A program made the translations under genes and the position numbers. From Bicyclus anynana (Eukaryota > Arthropoda > Insecta > Lepidoptera > Nymphalidae), in the NCBI RefSeq assembly GCF_947172395.1, contig NC_069085.1, positions 5,550,112 through 5,614,111 of the forward strand: a stretch of 64,000 bases of DNA, given 5' to 3'. The number at the start of each line of letters is the position of its first letter. The first letter of the stretch is position 1. The notes beneath the pieces are model-generated. The model had not been told where the DNA came from and did not search any database. It saw only the letters and a program-made list of their open reading frames with translations. This document shows positions 19,830 through 31,887 of this stretch, one piece after another.

Positions 19830-21998
19830 CTACACTGTAACAGATTCTACCATTGAGTTTTTTATAAGTTCACCAAAGTTTTCAGTAGTGTCACTATTTT
19901 CACCATCCGTTTGACTCACAGTAGCCTGAGGTTGTACTGCAGGTGCATCTTGAGGTACCTGAACTGAGTGGTCCAAGTTCAAGAGGGTGTTGTGGCTAAA
20001 CCAGTTTTCATCATTCTCCACAGTTTGCATTTTATCGCTTTGCTGATATGGCATAGTAAGTAAAGTTGTGTAATGAGTTTCAGCTTTGTTCTCAGTATTT
20101 ACACATTCTGGGGTATTTTTGTACATTTCATAATGGTGTGGCATTGCTTGGTACTGCACAGTGCTGTGGTCCGGCATGCTTGTGCTAGGTTTATGCATAT
20201 AATCATACATATGCCCGTATTGGTGAAGCATAGACATTTGAGAGTTGTGAGCAAACTCCTCAAAACATGATGCTGATATGTTTTGTAAACCTTTGAATTG
20301 ATGGTTTTCATTATGTACCTGGTCATAGGAATAATTGAGATCACATGTATATCTTGGCATGTTGTTTGGTAATGTGTTGAACTCCATTGTATTTCCAGGT
20401 GTATAAGGTGGTTTCGCTTGCAGGATATTGGATGTGTAAGGGTTGTGTGCATGATGATCAGATTTGTTTTCAAAGCCCAGCATGTTTGTTTTTAAACTTC
20501 TATGATCTACAACTTCATTTCTAAATGAAAATGTTGTGTCATTTACAGTTTGAGTGTTATTACAAGGGTTAATATGGGTAACACTGTCATAGTTGCCTGA
20601 ACATGTTTCTATTCCTAATTTCTGTAGGCTATTGTTACATGGTTCTTCATGGTGACTATGGCAATTTTCTTTTTTATATGAATTAGATACACACGATGAA
20701 TGGTGGGCCTCAGCCCATTTTCTTTTAGCAGCCTCCTGATTTTCTTCACTCTTCCTCTCAAGCCCTACTCTCATAAGAGTATTAATAAAATGAGTTCTCA
20801 CCCTCATGGGGTTGAACTCTACCCTTCCAGAAGTGTTACAGCAGCCTTCTCTTGTGCATCCACATGGAAAGTTTAATCTATCCACTTGACATTTAATGCC
20901 AGCCAAACTACATGAACAGTTATCTGGATTGCATGCACCTTTGCAAGCACATCCACAAAATTCACGAGATGTCCGAATATCCCGACATTCATCCTTCTCA
21001 TAACCTTCAATTTTTCTAACTCCTGCTGCTCTTAGTAACGCTCTCCTTTGTTTTGTAGGTACAGGTTGCAAAAAATAATAACTGTCCAAATCTAATTCTG
21101 ATTCAGATATGTCACTGGCTTCCTCTTCCGTATCGCTATCTTCACTTGATGAAAGTGACACCCCTTGCAACAAATGACGTTCACTTTTTAACTGTTGTAA
21201 AACTTGCCTGTGCAGTCGTCTTTGTTCCAGTGCATGCTCTGGTAAGGAAAATTTCTGTATATGACTATGTTCCCATTCCATCCCTAATGTAGAACCTCCT
21301 TGTGAGGGAACACAAGAAAATCCTTGGGATCTAGGAAAATAAAAGACTGTAACACTGTCAAATTGTATACTATTCTTTTTCCTTTTTTGTGGGACTTCGT
21401 TTTCTGGTGTCTCGTCATTTTTTCTTTTAAGACTACTTTTTTGTGGTTTATCAGTAGGTTTAGGTGTAGCAATAGCATTCTGGTCTATATTTTCCTGATG
21501 GTTTCGTTTGGATAAAGAATTTAGATCAATATCGTCTTCATCTGGAATCGGACAGCTTTCCTTTTCACTTGGTAGTGATAAATTAAAGCTTGGTTGTTTT
21601 ACATCATCTGGAATTTCAGATCCAAGTCCTGAGTCACTGCCATCAGACCGGTCCTGGGTATATTCTTCTCTGTAGTTAAGCGAACCATCAGGCGGAAGAC
21701 TGCCAAGTGCAGAGTCTTCACTGTCTGCTGACGCGGTATCTGTTTTAATGTCATCAATATCACTTAATGTATCATTGTCATCTAACTTAACAGCATAATC
21801 TATTTTACAATCACTGCTCTCATAAAACGGAGAACAATTACTATTTGTATTAGTTTGTTCATCATTACAACTAAGATATTCACTGTTAGCATCACTGTCA
21901 TTACTTTTCTCGTCTCTTATCACAGGTTCACATTGCTTTTCCTCCATTACAGCTGTGGAGTTTATATTTTCAGATATTGTGTTGGGCTCGTCCGCCAT
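19830..21998 (-). CDS. Axud1: Cysteine/serine-rich nuclear protein (CSRNP / Axud1 family), 722 aa
   Basis: Nuclear transcription-regulator family (CSRNP1-3, also TAIP; Drosophila Axud1), linked to proliferation control and apoptosis. Seen here: an acidic, Ser/Asp-rich N-terminus; a basic stretch near residues 170-208 (SLKRKND, QKRKKN) likely for nuclear import; the conserved start of the CSRNP domain (SVTVFYFPRSQGF, then PSQGGSTLGMEWEH) near 212-243; YFLQPVPTKQRRALLRAAGV near 309-328; and the cysteine-rich block near 338-395 (CGCACKGACNPDNCSCSLAG, CQVDRLNFPCGCTREGCC, GRVEFNPMRVRTHF). The C-terminal 300 residues are low-complexity, rich in His, Asn, Gln and Met. I chose ATG 21998 (ACAATGG context). 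The open frame runs 27 nt further but only to a TTG, and a splice acceptor (TTCATTTCTTTTTCAG) ends at 22032, so the gene has an upstream, probably noncoding, exon. The CDS itself has no intron. Convergent with NSMAF. Confidence 0.95.
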   Translation of the reverse strand: MADEPNTISENINSTAVMEEKQCEPVIRDEKSNDSDANSEYLSCNDEQTNTNSNCSPFYESSDCKIDYAVKLDDNDTLSDIDDIKTDTASADSEDSALGSLPPDGSLNYREEYTQDRSDGSDSGLGSEIPDDVKQPSFNLSLPSEKESCPIPDEDDIDLNSLSKRNHQENIDQNAIATPKPTDKPQKSSLKRKNDETPENEVPQKRKKNSIQFDSVTVFYFPRSQGFSCVPSQGGSTLGMEWEHSHIQKFSLPEHALEQRRLHRQVLQQLKSERHLLQGVSLSSSEDSDTEEEASDISESELDLDSYYFLQPVPTKQRRALLRAAGVRKIEGYEKDECRDIRTSREFCGCACKGACNPDNCSCSLAGIKCQVDRLNFPCGCTREGCCNTSGRVEFNPMRVRTHFINTLMRVGLERKSEENQEAAKRKWAEAHHSSCVSNSYKKENCHSHHEEPCNNSLQKLGIETCSGNYDSVTHINPCNNTQTVNDTTFSFRNEVVDHRSLKTNMLGFENKSDHHAHNPYTSNILQAKPPYTPGNTMEFNTLPNNMPRYTCDLNYSYDQVHNENHQFKGLQNISASCFEEFAHNSQMSMLHQYGHMYDYMHKPSTSMPDHSTVQYQAMPHHYEMYKNTPECVNTENKAETHYTTLLTMPYQQSDKMQTVENDENWFSHNTLLNLDHSVQVPQDAPAVQPQATVSQTDGENSDTTENFGELIKNSMVESVTV

Positions 21999-22031
21999 TG
22001 TAGTAGCAGTTGCAATAATGTCCAATATTAT

Positions 22032-22046
22032 CTGAAAAAGAAATGA
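22032..22046 (-). other. Splice acceptor of the CSRNP-like coding exon
   Basis: On the minus strand the pyrimidine tract TCATTTCTTTTTCAG ends at 22032, leaving 33 nt of 5' UTR before ATG 21998. The donor exon was not located. Confidence 0.65.
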
Positions 22047-22146
22047 ATACGATATTTTAAAATTTCACAATTGCACGAACAATCCCTAAAATTAAAAGAA
22101 TTAAGTTTCAAAAGTAATCAGATTAGCTACTTTAAAACAATAAACC

Positions 22147-22372
22147 GGCTAAGTCCGAGTCGGACTCGCGCACAAATGGAATAAAAACAACAAAAAAATT
22201 TCTGTTGTATGGGAGCCTTCTTAAATATTTATTTTATTATTATTAGTATTTGTTGCTAGAGACAATAGAAATACATTATCTGTGGAAATTGCAACTGTTT
22301 TATTATTACGTTTTATGAGATACATCCTGGTGTCGGACGGACGGACAGCGATGTCTTAGGGAACCCTAAAAA
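22147..22372. repeat. Dispersed repeat, CGAGTCGGACTCG / GGAACCCTAAAAA type
   Basis: Starts near AGTCCGAGTCGGACTCGCGC and ends GACGGACGGACAGCGATGTC followed by GGGAACCCTAAAAA. This pattern is common in insect genomes. A related palindromic piece with GTCCGTCCGTCC lies at 22517-22580 and another fragment near 27303-27345. Confidence 0.6.
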
Positions 22373-22451
22373 CGAAGAATTGCTAACCGAACTTTCGACA
22401 CATCAGTTTTTTTATCTTTGTTTTACATTTTTATTTATACTAGCTAGCTAG

Positions 22452-22500
22452 CACTAGCTGATGCAGCGCGGTTTCACCCGCGTCGTTCGCGTTCGTAGTA
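22452..22500 (-). mobile_element. Helitron 3'-end fragment
   Basis: The minus strand reads the hairpin CGCGGGTGAAACCGCGC followed by a degenerate GCATCAGCTAG end, as in the 26709-26920 copy. The 5' part is missing. Confidence 0.55.
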
Positions 22501-23098
22501 GTAGTAACTCTATTATTTAGGGTTCCGTAGTCCACTAGGAACCCTAAAAATATCTGTCCGTCCGTCCGTCTGTCTGTCCGCGGTTTAGCATTACTACTTA
22601 AAAGCTGTAATTTAACATGAGTATGTACATTAAAAATGTAAACAAAGTCGTAAAATAAATTTAAAAAAAACCCTTTTTTTAGGGTACCTCCCCTACATGT
22701 TAAGTGGGGATGACTTTATTTATTCGTTTATCTCATAGTGAAGGGTATTGTTGGATAGGTATTTGAAAGAACCTTCTACCACTATTTTTCGACATAAGGA
22801 TTCGGTAGTGGAATATTAAGGTATTAAGAGCAAATCTTTGCTAGTGACGTGTCTCCTCCCACTACTAGCTGAACGGTTGATTATGGATAAGTGAAGAAAT
22901 CACAAAAGTAGAATACATAATGAAACTAGAAGGAAAACTATAACAGCTTAGTATCGATTGCTATTTAAAAAGTTAGTCGACCAACTTAAAACACGTACTC
23001 GGAGCATGAAAACTGCATACAAATTCCATTGTCAATTAATTAGATAAAGTTGTCAGTAATATACTCAGTGAAAGGCGTGGGTATTAATGTCAATATTA

Positions 23099-23139
23099 AT
23101 TTTCTTTTACCACTTTCTAGAAAAGTGGTAAAAGAAAAT
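23099..23139. repeat. Perfect palindrome, 18-bp arms
   Basis: Arms 23099-23116 and 23122-23139 are exact inverted copies separated by 5 nt (CTAGA). Confidence 0.9.
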
Positions 23140-23354
23140 ACTTTTTTGGGGTTCCTTCCCTACATGCAATTTTTCTTATCTTCTATCGTAAGGTATCGTT
23201 ATCGGTATTTTTGTGGATAAGTAAATAAAAGCACTAATTAAATGAATAATCTACGGAACCCTTCACTGCGCGTGGATCGGTACGCACTCCATTAATATTG
23301 ACATTGTTTTCTTTGCTCTACAAGCAAACAAAAGTGTATACCTATCTATTGAAA

Positions 23355-23500
23355 TGTTGGCCAACCCCCCACTAGGTGGACTGATGAAATCAGTCATCAA
23401 ACGGATTACAGGGAGACTCTGACTCAAGACTACGTTTGGAAGTCTTAACGACAGGCTTATGTCGAGCAATATGAGAATGATATTGATGATGATAACGACT
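23355..23500 (+). mobile_element. Decayed RTE 3' fragment
   Basis: GGCCAACCCCCCACTAGGTG, TACGTTTGGAAGTC, CAGGCTTATGTCGAGCA and a GATGATGAT end follow the order of the 3' end of the intact RTE (12187-12343). Confidence 0.75.
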
Positions 23501-24439
23501 CTTGATGACTTGATGACGATGACTCTAAAAAACAAAGATTCCAACGAATTGAGAATCTCCTCCTTTTTTGAAGTCTTTACAAGTTAAAGGGAAGTCCTCC
23601 GATTGCTAAAAGCTTGTACATTTATGTCAGAAATTCTATCCATCGTACCTAATTGAAAATCGCCGATATCTTCCAATTGTTCTATCAGATCTTCACATAC
23701 AGCTAAGAACCATCTTGATCATCTCAGCTTTCAAACTAAAAACCGCATCATAATCGGTCCAACCATTTCGAAATACCACAGGCAGACACAGACTTTAAAC
23801 TCTCTCTTTTTAAGTAGGAGATTAAATAAAAATTAAAGGATTAAATGAAGTCGGTAATAGGTATCCTAAAGGTATTGTAATTCTGTCTATATGTACCTAA
23901 CATATTAATATAGGTGAAATGAACTATTTGCAAGTAAAGTTCAGTTAAAGGAATCCAGCGGGCTTGAACCGAGCAGCATTATAAATCAAACAAAATGATA
24001 ATACAAAACCGGTACCTGTTTCAAAAGCCCCTGGCCTCAACGGGCTTCACCCGGCATTCGAATTTTGGTCTTCTGATTCTCCAGTCCATTGTGATTCATT
24101 ACGAAGATCTGTCATTATTTCAATCTACTAAGATCAGCAGTCAACATTCAAGCAAGGAATCATAATTTTTATTAATTTGGTTATCAAAGTTCACTTCTGT
24201 AAGCAAATGTCACTCTTATTTCGAAGCAATAAGGTCTCTTTTATCACTCACAAGTCACTGGTGACGCGCTCTATCGTTCCCTATTTATTTATTTTCTGCT
24301 TTATTTTGATAGTCGTTCCACAAACATTTTCCACTATTTAAGTCACTCTTGTCAGTTATGTTTTTAAAGTTTATGATTTTTAAACACAATCTAAGAGGAA
24401 ATGTTATTATAAAGTCATATCGACACAATTTAATTGCAC

Positions 24440-24775
24440 GAAGAGAGCCCACTACAACGCCTTAGATGCCGTTCCCACTCGCGTAACCGTGCTCGACGAC
24501 TCTCGGACGACGCAGGCAAGTTTTAATACGGCCAAATGTGAATGCCGTCGGCAGTCGGCTAACGTTAGCGAAAGCATGGGTTGAGGGGGGCTTTTCAATT
24601 TGGTCGCTTATAGTTTGCGTTGTTCGACGTGACGTACCTCCCCCTGCTCTCCTCCCCCCGGCCTTGCGACCCTCAACACCGCGTTCACCCGTCGAAAGAG
24701 CGCAAGCGCGATCCGTCTCTCGCCTTTATGTTATACCAGCCTCGCGACTAATATAATTTTCTCCCACTTGATTGG
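24440..24775. promoter_or_regulatory. GC-rich segment, possible promoter or first exon of the CSRNP-like gene
   Basis: A locally GC- and CpG-rich stretch in AT-rich DNA, about 2.5 kb upstream of the CSRNP coding exon, which needs an upstream exon. No firm TATA box, initiator or donor site could be assigned. The open frame at 24538-24756 (plus) has no recognisable motif. Confidence 0.25.
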
Positions 24776-24780
24776 AAATA

Positions 24781-26700
24781 GCTTCACGATTAAAAAAATA
24801 AAACGGACATTCGACTATTTGCAGCTTGCAAGACTTTATATTCTTGAAGTAATGAAAATTAAAAAAAATGGCCACACTACCAGCTATTATTATAACATAA
24901 AAGGCTGACTTATATTTTAATACTTAGATATTTTCTTCCAGCCAAAATAAGGCTGCTAAGAAATGGATGACGAGCTATATTAAGAATTTTAAATTCTTGA
25001 GAACCAGCATGTCCTTGCTGTTTCTTATGAATTTAACAAATAACTTAATAACAAATAGACATAAATATCTTTCTGTGTTTTTAATTTTAGGCGATAATAA
25101 TTGATAATAATCTAAATAATAATATGACTCATTATTTCCTTCGGGTTATCCTGATTATTAACCTGCACTATTATATTATATTCTGTAATATTAACAAAGA
25201 TGGTACAACTAAATTTGCCTATAATGTGGGAGTTTCATAAAGCTTACAACCTTCTGCCTTCTGCTACTAGGCGAACTCGACAGGTCTCGCTCAGTACATA
25301 TTATATATACCATTGTACTCTGTGCACAACTCTCGGCTACGTCCTACGTCATATCATGACTGTTGTGTGCATACCTTTAAAATACCTACTCTACAGTTAG
25401 AAGCAACTGTACTATTTATGTTTGAGCTTTGATATCCATCTCTATATGAGTATATTATATTGTTCCTATCACTTTTATTAAGAAATGCTAAAATGTTCCA
25501 TTTTCATCCAGACAAGAATTTATCCAATCTACCTTTTACAGCTATAACGTGATTAATAGGTATAATTGCAGTGCAATGATCTAGAATTTTAGAAGGACCA
25601 GACGTAAGTGAAAGGAATTTATAAGAATTCAAAAACTGATTGTACCTGGATCCCTAAGCTTGCATGCCGTACAACCTTAGCGAATCGTTGCGCCATAGAC
25701 AAGGTCGTTTTTAAGCAAGATGATTGCCGATCAATCATTGCTATTCGCATATAAAGGAAAATTCACGCTAAATTTGATACACTTATCTATTACCAACAAT
25801 ATTTGTCTTTTACTATTATATCTGATATTGTAAGATTTTCATGCTGTATTGAAACTCTTATTTTAAAAGTAAAATGCTAACAATAGAAAAGATTTCTTAT
25901 TTTTTTATTCAGAGTTATTTATTTAAAATGCATAAGTACATCGCACACGGTTAAAGACGGTTCTTAAATACAATTATTTTAGATTCCACTTTAATGGATC
26001 AATTAAACAAAAACATTTACTTAATTAAGTAAATACATAATTAAATGTTTACCGGTGATTTGACAATTAGCGCTTTCAGTTCGGTGGGTTAGACCTATCT
26101 ATCTAAACTGCATAGTTTATCATCTATGTATCAAAGTTGCTTCACATAGGGAGTTAAATATCGATCATCAACGGTAGAGCCCGCCATATTGTAAATGGTA
26201 TGACGTAAGCAACAATTCGAGGAAAATAATTCTTTCATCGAGTAGGTACCTACTTAATGAAGGTATTTAAATCGTTACTATTGGCCTGGTTGTGCAAGTA
26301 TAGGACTTTTGATATAAGGAGGAAAAGTGATATACCTGGACCTCAAACCAAAGTCGCTGCTCTATAGGTACTTGTTCTGATATCTTGTGTTCTATAGTAA
26401 CTAGGCGGGGCGTTAAATTGCGGCCAGAATGATGATTATTATTTTTTATTTATTTATTCTCCTTTCCTCATTGGTTAATAAAAAAAATATACCCAAATGA
26501 ATTGAAAAAGTAAAGGTTGCGTGCTTTCACACTGCAACTGTGGGGTTGCCAGATAGATATAAACAGTTGACTTATGTTATGTATATTGTATATGTCACCG
26601 TTAGATTGTAAAATACGTTAGTTTATAATCTCACTCGTGTTATTATAATCTGCTGTTATATTGTAAACTGAAAATACTGATTACAATTTAACGTGTTATT
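24781..26700. other. AT-rich intergenic DNA, nothing recognised
   Basis: Only short, motif-free open frames, with no clear repeats and no splice-bounded coding segment. A poly-linker-like string at 25645-25668 (GGATCC, AAGCTT, GCATGC) was noted. Confidence 0.45.
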
Positions 26701-26708
26701 CTTCGATA

Positions 26709-26920
26709 TCTATACTAATATTATAAAGCTGAAGAGTTTGTTTGTTTGTTTGTTTGTTTGTTTGATTGAACGCGCTAATCTCAGGAACTACTGGTCCGAT
26801 TTCAAAAATTTTTTCAGTGTTAGAAAGCCCATTTATCGAGGAAGGCTATAGGCTATATTATATCCCCATATTCCTACGGGAACAGGAACCACGCGGGCGA
26901 AACCGCGCGGCGTCAGCTAG
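26709..26920 (+). mobile_element. Intact non-autonomous Helitron
   Basis: TC start (TCTATACTAATATTATAAAG), six GTTT-type units near 26741-26763, then GAACGCGCTAATCTCAGGAA, and a GCGGGCGAAACCGCGC hairpin with GCGTCAGCTAG end before T. Serves as the reference for the copy broken by the RTE element. Confidence 0.85.
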
Positions 26921-27778
26921 TATTATAATATATCGGAAGTGAAACCGTTAAATTGTCAATCAGGATAAATTTACCATAGAGTTACAAAAATATTACAGCG
27001 GGCATAATAAAAATAGTAAAAAAATACAATAAACAAATAAAGGAAAAGAGAAATAGAAATCGGAGGGGTGGCCAGTGCGTTAACTAATTTGACGCTAAAA
27101 ACGCTTAATTTCAAACACTGTTTTTCCATTAGTACCTAAACTGTTGTCATTGTTAAAATATAAGTATAATTCAGTCAGACTAAAGCTGGGTTAGGTTTGG
27201 TTAGAATATGACTTCCTAAACTTGATGAGTTTTTTGTCGTATCATTAGGTTTTCCCTATTTATTTTATATTAAGTAACAAAATATTAAATAATAAATAAA
27301 AACCCGGACAAGAACGAGTCGGAGTCGTCTGCTGAGAGTTTCGTACAAATCGAAGTACGAGCACATTACAAAAGAAATTGAAAATGTATTTTTAGCTTGT
27401 GCCATTGTCGCCCCTTTTATATCACACTCGTACCTGCCCCATATAATACGGTTAACTCAATTCTGCCGTTTCTTGCCTAAATTAAAAATTTAAACTATTC
27501 ATATTTATTTTCCTAACCTTTTTTTATGATAATACTTCCTACTTAATTTCATAGTTCTAGTTTAACCGGTTAACGTCCCTATGAATTCTGATTCCCTTGA
27601 AAGTATCGAAATATACGTTTTTGTGGCATTACTGGCTGTGGCTGTTTCACTTTATAAGTTAAGTTAAGTACCTACATGGTTTTAACTTCACCTCCTCGTT
27701 GTTTTAGCGTTCCGGTACGTTGTCGCGTAGAATTTAGAAACCGATGGAAGTGCGGTTAGAATATACGTTTCTATCTTA

Positions 27779-27852
27779 GACGGCATCATAACTTAACATC
27801 AGGTGTGATCGTAAGGGCTGTCTTGTCAAAGAATAGAAAAATAAAAAAAAAA
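27779..27852 (+). repeat. 3' fragment of SINE family A
   Basis: AACATCAGGTGTGATCGTAAGGGCT, then TTGTCAAAGAATAGAAAAATAAAAA, matches the family A tail. Confidence 0.5.
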
Positions 27853-28563
27853 CGTTCCATTTAAGAGTCTTGACAAACAGAGAGAAATCAAGTTTTTTCT
27901 TGATGTACGGAACCCTAAAAAAATCAGTATTATTCAAATACGGTCAAACCCTTTTTGAGATTTAGAGAGCCCATACGAACAACAATTTTCTTTTATACCC
28001 ATACAAACATTTCTCTACATTTCAGCCCAGCATATATTTCTTTTGAAACTAGCTGATATGAGTGTCCAAAGGCAAACATCTGAATTTACTTTATTACTCA
28101 CTTTACAATCTTATCAACTTGATTACTCCCGCACTGCGCGTGATTACATGTTACCTAGTACCTACATTTGTAGATATCTACTTAAATCAAAGTTTTTAGT
28201 CTAGATTTCGATCTGAATGCAAGGTGAGTTCATGTAACTCGTCGAAGCCGAGCCGCATGAATTCATAATAAAAATAGCATTTCGTTACTCAAGGTAATCG
28301 ACGTGTGTATTAATCTATTTTAAGATACATTATTATTGGTAACATGTTGGTAACACATAGAAAGCGGAATGCGCTACGTAACACAACAAAAAAATTACTA
28401 GGTGGGTTAGTCAATTAATATTATTTACATTTATATGATTATCTATAAGATTTAAGTTTATCTTTGTAGACACTAGCTATTACTAAAAAGAGCTTACCTA
28501 ATTACAATATAACTTTAATTTATTCGAACACGTGCTCTTTACAGATACAGTGTCAACCTTGAC

Positions 28564-28620
28564 ATTTCAAAAGTGCTTGTAAACTTAGCCTACTTGATAT
28601 AAATGAAATTTGATTTTAAT
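28564..28620 (+). repeat. Dispersed repeat fragment (TTTCAAAAGTGCTTGTAAA motif)
   Basis: Same sequence as at 1712 and 15897, continuing with CTTAGCCTACTTG, and inverted relative to 42290-42345. Confidence 0.55.
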
Positions 28621-28896
28621 CAATCAGGTAAGTAGACTACATAAATTTTACAACAATGGTACCTACTTTAAAAAAAAAAGAAAAGCGGATTATATTGTAT
28701 GGTTCTCCATTAACACCATCTATTAAGTCAATTATATCAGAGTTAGTGATCTCTTTTACCCGCCAAGAGATAGATAGAGATAGCGGCACCACAAAATGGC
28801 GGCACTTTTGATTAATTCCGATTTTGGCCACGCGCAAACTTATCGTGCGCGCACTCTAAGCACCTTGTTAGATTTGTTTTGGATTTTCGTTTTTGA

Positions 28897-28966
28897 TATG
28901 ACATGAAAAAGACAACAAAAAATAAATATTGAGTATTTATTTTTTGTTGTCTTTTCTCATGTCATA
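28897..28966. repeat. Near-perfect palindrome, about 32-bp arms
   Basis: Left arm from TATGACATGA to AATAAATA and right arm TATTTATTTT to CATGTCATA pair with one small mismatch or indel across a 5-nt loop (TTGAG). Confidence 0.9.
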
Positions 28967-29262
28967 GGTCAAGCAATTTTTAAATTTTAGCAGGTCTAAC
29001 GAACATCCATATACTAATAAAAATATATAAAAATCAATCATCAAAATAACTCTAAACAGTAATCATCAAACTTGTAATAGCATGGAACTAGGAACTGTTT
29101 GACTTTCGTTAAGTTGAGGCGTTTAGGTAAGTATGTTGGTATGATATGGCCATCTTTCATCTACGCAAAATATTGTATCTACCGTATTTTTAATTTGTTC
29201 AACTGAGGCAGCATAAAACGCTAGCAAATGTTTGGTACGGATTATAAAGTATAAAAGCTAAC

Positions 29263-29332
29263 ATCATCATTAACAACCCATATTCGGCTCACTGTTGAGC
29301 ACGAGTCTCCTCTCAGAATGAGAGGGGTTTCG
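29263..29332 (-). mobile_element. Fragment of SINE family B
   Basis: Contains CATATTCGGCTCACTGTTGA and CTCAGAATGAGAGGGGTT, the 3' portion of family B on the minus strand. Confidence 0.65.
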
Positions 29333-30213
29333 CACTATAAAGGCTAACAAAACTGAGGTTTTTAATAACAAGTATTCGAACGCGTCTGTCCTACAATAAA
29401 ACACTATCGTCAGATAATAGTATTGGAAATCCCCCATTAATTTTGCAAACAAGTTTATTATTATCCAAAAATACAACAAATTTCGCGAATCCGAATTATT
29501 TACAAGTTTTAAATCAGCAATAGATATAGACCCCGGAAAGTTGCGGTCCAACCAAAATTGCAGTTTTCTGCGCAGGTACAATTATTAAACGCGTGCTGCG
29601 GATCCAGTATGTACATAAAATAATGTCAAAAAAAATCGTACGCGATTATAAGGTCTTCAAGGTGTTGCTATGGTTACTCGTACGTACGTCGCTAACATAC
29701 GGAAATAATAATTATGTTACTCAACTTCAACTTTACCTCAACTCAACTTTTAAGCCGTGTAGGTGTCTACTATACTTACCTACATTATGTACTATTTAAA
29801 AATAAATACCTACGTAAAACATTTAAAAAAAAAGTAGGTATGATGATGTAGATAGATAATAAGTTATGTATCTATAGTTACAACTCGAGAGATTTTGGTT
29901 TTACCAGGTTTACTATGGCATAGGTATTTTTAAAATTAACAAATTAGCTTTTGGGTTAGCTTGTGTTTTTATAGCACTTGACAAACAAGTAGGTACCTCC
30001 TGAGTGGGACGCGCTGCTAAGTCTCATGTGCCTATAATTCCACCAATTACCATGGTTTTCAGACTGGAACACTGAAATGAAAATGAGCATGGTATTAGTA
30101 TTTTCCCAAACGATCTCTATCACTACCTACAGCTCTTTTTGCCTTAATGGATACCACAGCACGAGAAGGCAAAGAGGTTCAGTTGGACTTTAGCGGCCTA
30201 GCAGTGGAATTTA

Positions 30214-30341
30214 TTGACGTTGTGGGGTTGCCCCCAGGGGATCGTTTACCCGTTGAGTGTCGAATTTAAACTATGCGTTTAAGAATTCCACACTCAGCGA
30301 ATGAAAATTTCTTCGGGGGTGCCCCTGTAACGTGTTGAAAT
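30214..30341. repeat. Possible MITE with imperfect TIRs
   Basis: The left part (GGGGTTGCCCCC, GAGTGTCGAATTTAAA) is matched in inverted form by the right part (TTAAGAATTCCACACTC, GGGGGTGCCCC). Confidence 0.35.
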
Positions 30342-30780
30342 GAATCTCACTGTTAAATACCACATAATTCAACCACACCACCTACCATTGCACACAAAAC
30401 TGTGAACTCCGCTGGTAGATATCCACCGATTCAGATCCACCTCAAGCAATACGTGACTCATGACAGACGTTAGAGGCGTAGCCGAGCGATAACCAGTTAA
30501 CTCAAGCACCCGACGCAGAGCTGAGCGATGGACACACCCGTTGCCATGACCTACAGGTCCAGCCAGCACAAACTACATCCAATCCACCCTGAATTCATCC
30601 AATGAATAGAAGCGTCACGTCCACGCTTAGAGTATACCTACATACTAGGGTCCACGGTATAAAGGGACCACCTTATCTCATGGATACACTATGGATAGCA
30701 ATCGGATACACGTGAAGGTTTGACGTGACACTCCATGACCGACTAGTAGACTTAATATACTATAGCCTTAATAAGTTTAT

Positions 30781-31023
30781 TTTTATTTTTTACAAGTTAG
30801 CCTTTGACTACAATCTCATCTGATGGTAAGTGATGATGCAATTTAAGATGGAAGCGGGCTAACTTGTTAGGATGAAATCCACACCCCTTTCGGTTTCTAC
30901 ACGACATCTTACCGGAACGTCTTTACGGTTCGTAGGTACGGCAATTAAGAAAACCTCAATCGGCCCAGCCGGGGATCGTCTTGTAAAATCCACCGCGCAC
31001 ACCACTGCGCCACGGAGGCCGTC
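30781..31023 (-). mobile_element. SINE family A, minus orientation
   Basis: Reversed copy: tail TACAAGTTAGCC, CATCTGATGGTAAGTGATGA, GGTTTCTACACGACATC, and head CCACTGCGCCACGGAGGCCG. The middle is partly deleted relative to the 42666 copy. Confidence 0.82.
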
Positions 31024-31887
31024 ACAAGTACCTACTTCTAAAAGACGATAAGGAAAATAAGACACTATATAGTATACTGTGTCATATTCGTTCGTATCGT
31101 TTAGAGATATCGCAATGACTAATTACATCAGGTTAATGCACGGTTTACAATATGCGAGCGTTCTTCAAATAAATTGGCACTCTGGGCGGTAGACATAATA
31201 TAGGGCGAGGCGTCTATACGTACGAAGTATCATGTATACGATAATCAATAGATATTTTCAGGAGGCTTTCGCGGAGGGCGAAAGCGACGCTTGCATAGAG
31301 CCTTCTCCCTCTCGCCTGTAATTTGTGCAGTCTATGGGAGGTCATGCGATAAAATGTTTTCATTTAAGAATTGTTTGTTTGTCGACGTCATTGATGTGTA
31401 ATGAACCACATGATTGTTAGGATATTTGCCATAATTAATATAGTTTATTAAAATGTTGGTTAACTGTTATATAACAATAATATTCATGTTAAATTGTATT
31501 AAATAAATAATGTCAACTTTGACTGGAAGAGCCAATCAATAATAGCAACATAATATAGGTACGAGTATGTTGAGAGAACTATGAAGTTTTTTTTTAAATA
31601 TTCCCATTCCCCTCCAATTCCAGTCCAACACATAAGTGTGTAAACTCCATGTTGTCGTTTCACTGTAACTAGAAAAACACGCAAGTTGGTCTCTGTTAGA
31701 AACCACTGTAGTGCCAGAGGCTTTTTATACAATTTATCCAGGAAGAGATTTAAATACTACCGCAAACCTCTGGTGTGAAAAAGTGAATCTTTTGAGTATT
31801 TGTACTCAAGTGATTCATTTTTTCCATCAAATTACCAAATTACAAGTTTTGTTAAATGTAGGTACCTTGGTAGTTGATATGTTTGAA

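Noticed and set aside
24538..24756. 72-codon frame in the GC-rich segment
   Set aside because: Pro/Arg-rich by composition, no recognisable domain; more likely promoter-proximal noncoding DNA.
25645..25668. Cloning-vector polylinker contamination (GGATCC, AAGCTT, GCATGC adjacent)
   Set aside because: Surrounding sequence is ordinary AT-rich insect-like DNA with no vector backbone seen; probably chance, though worth a vector screen.
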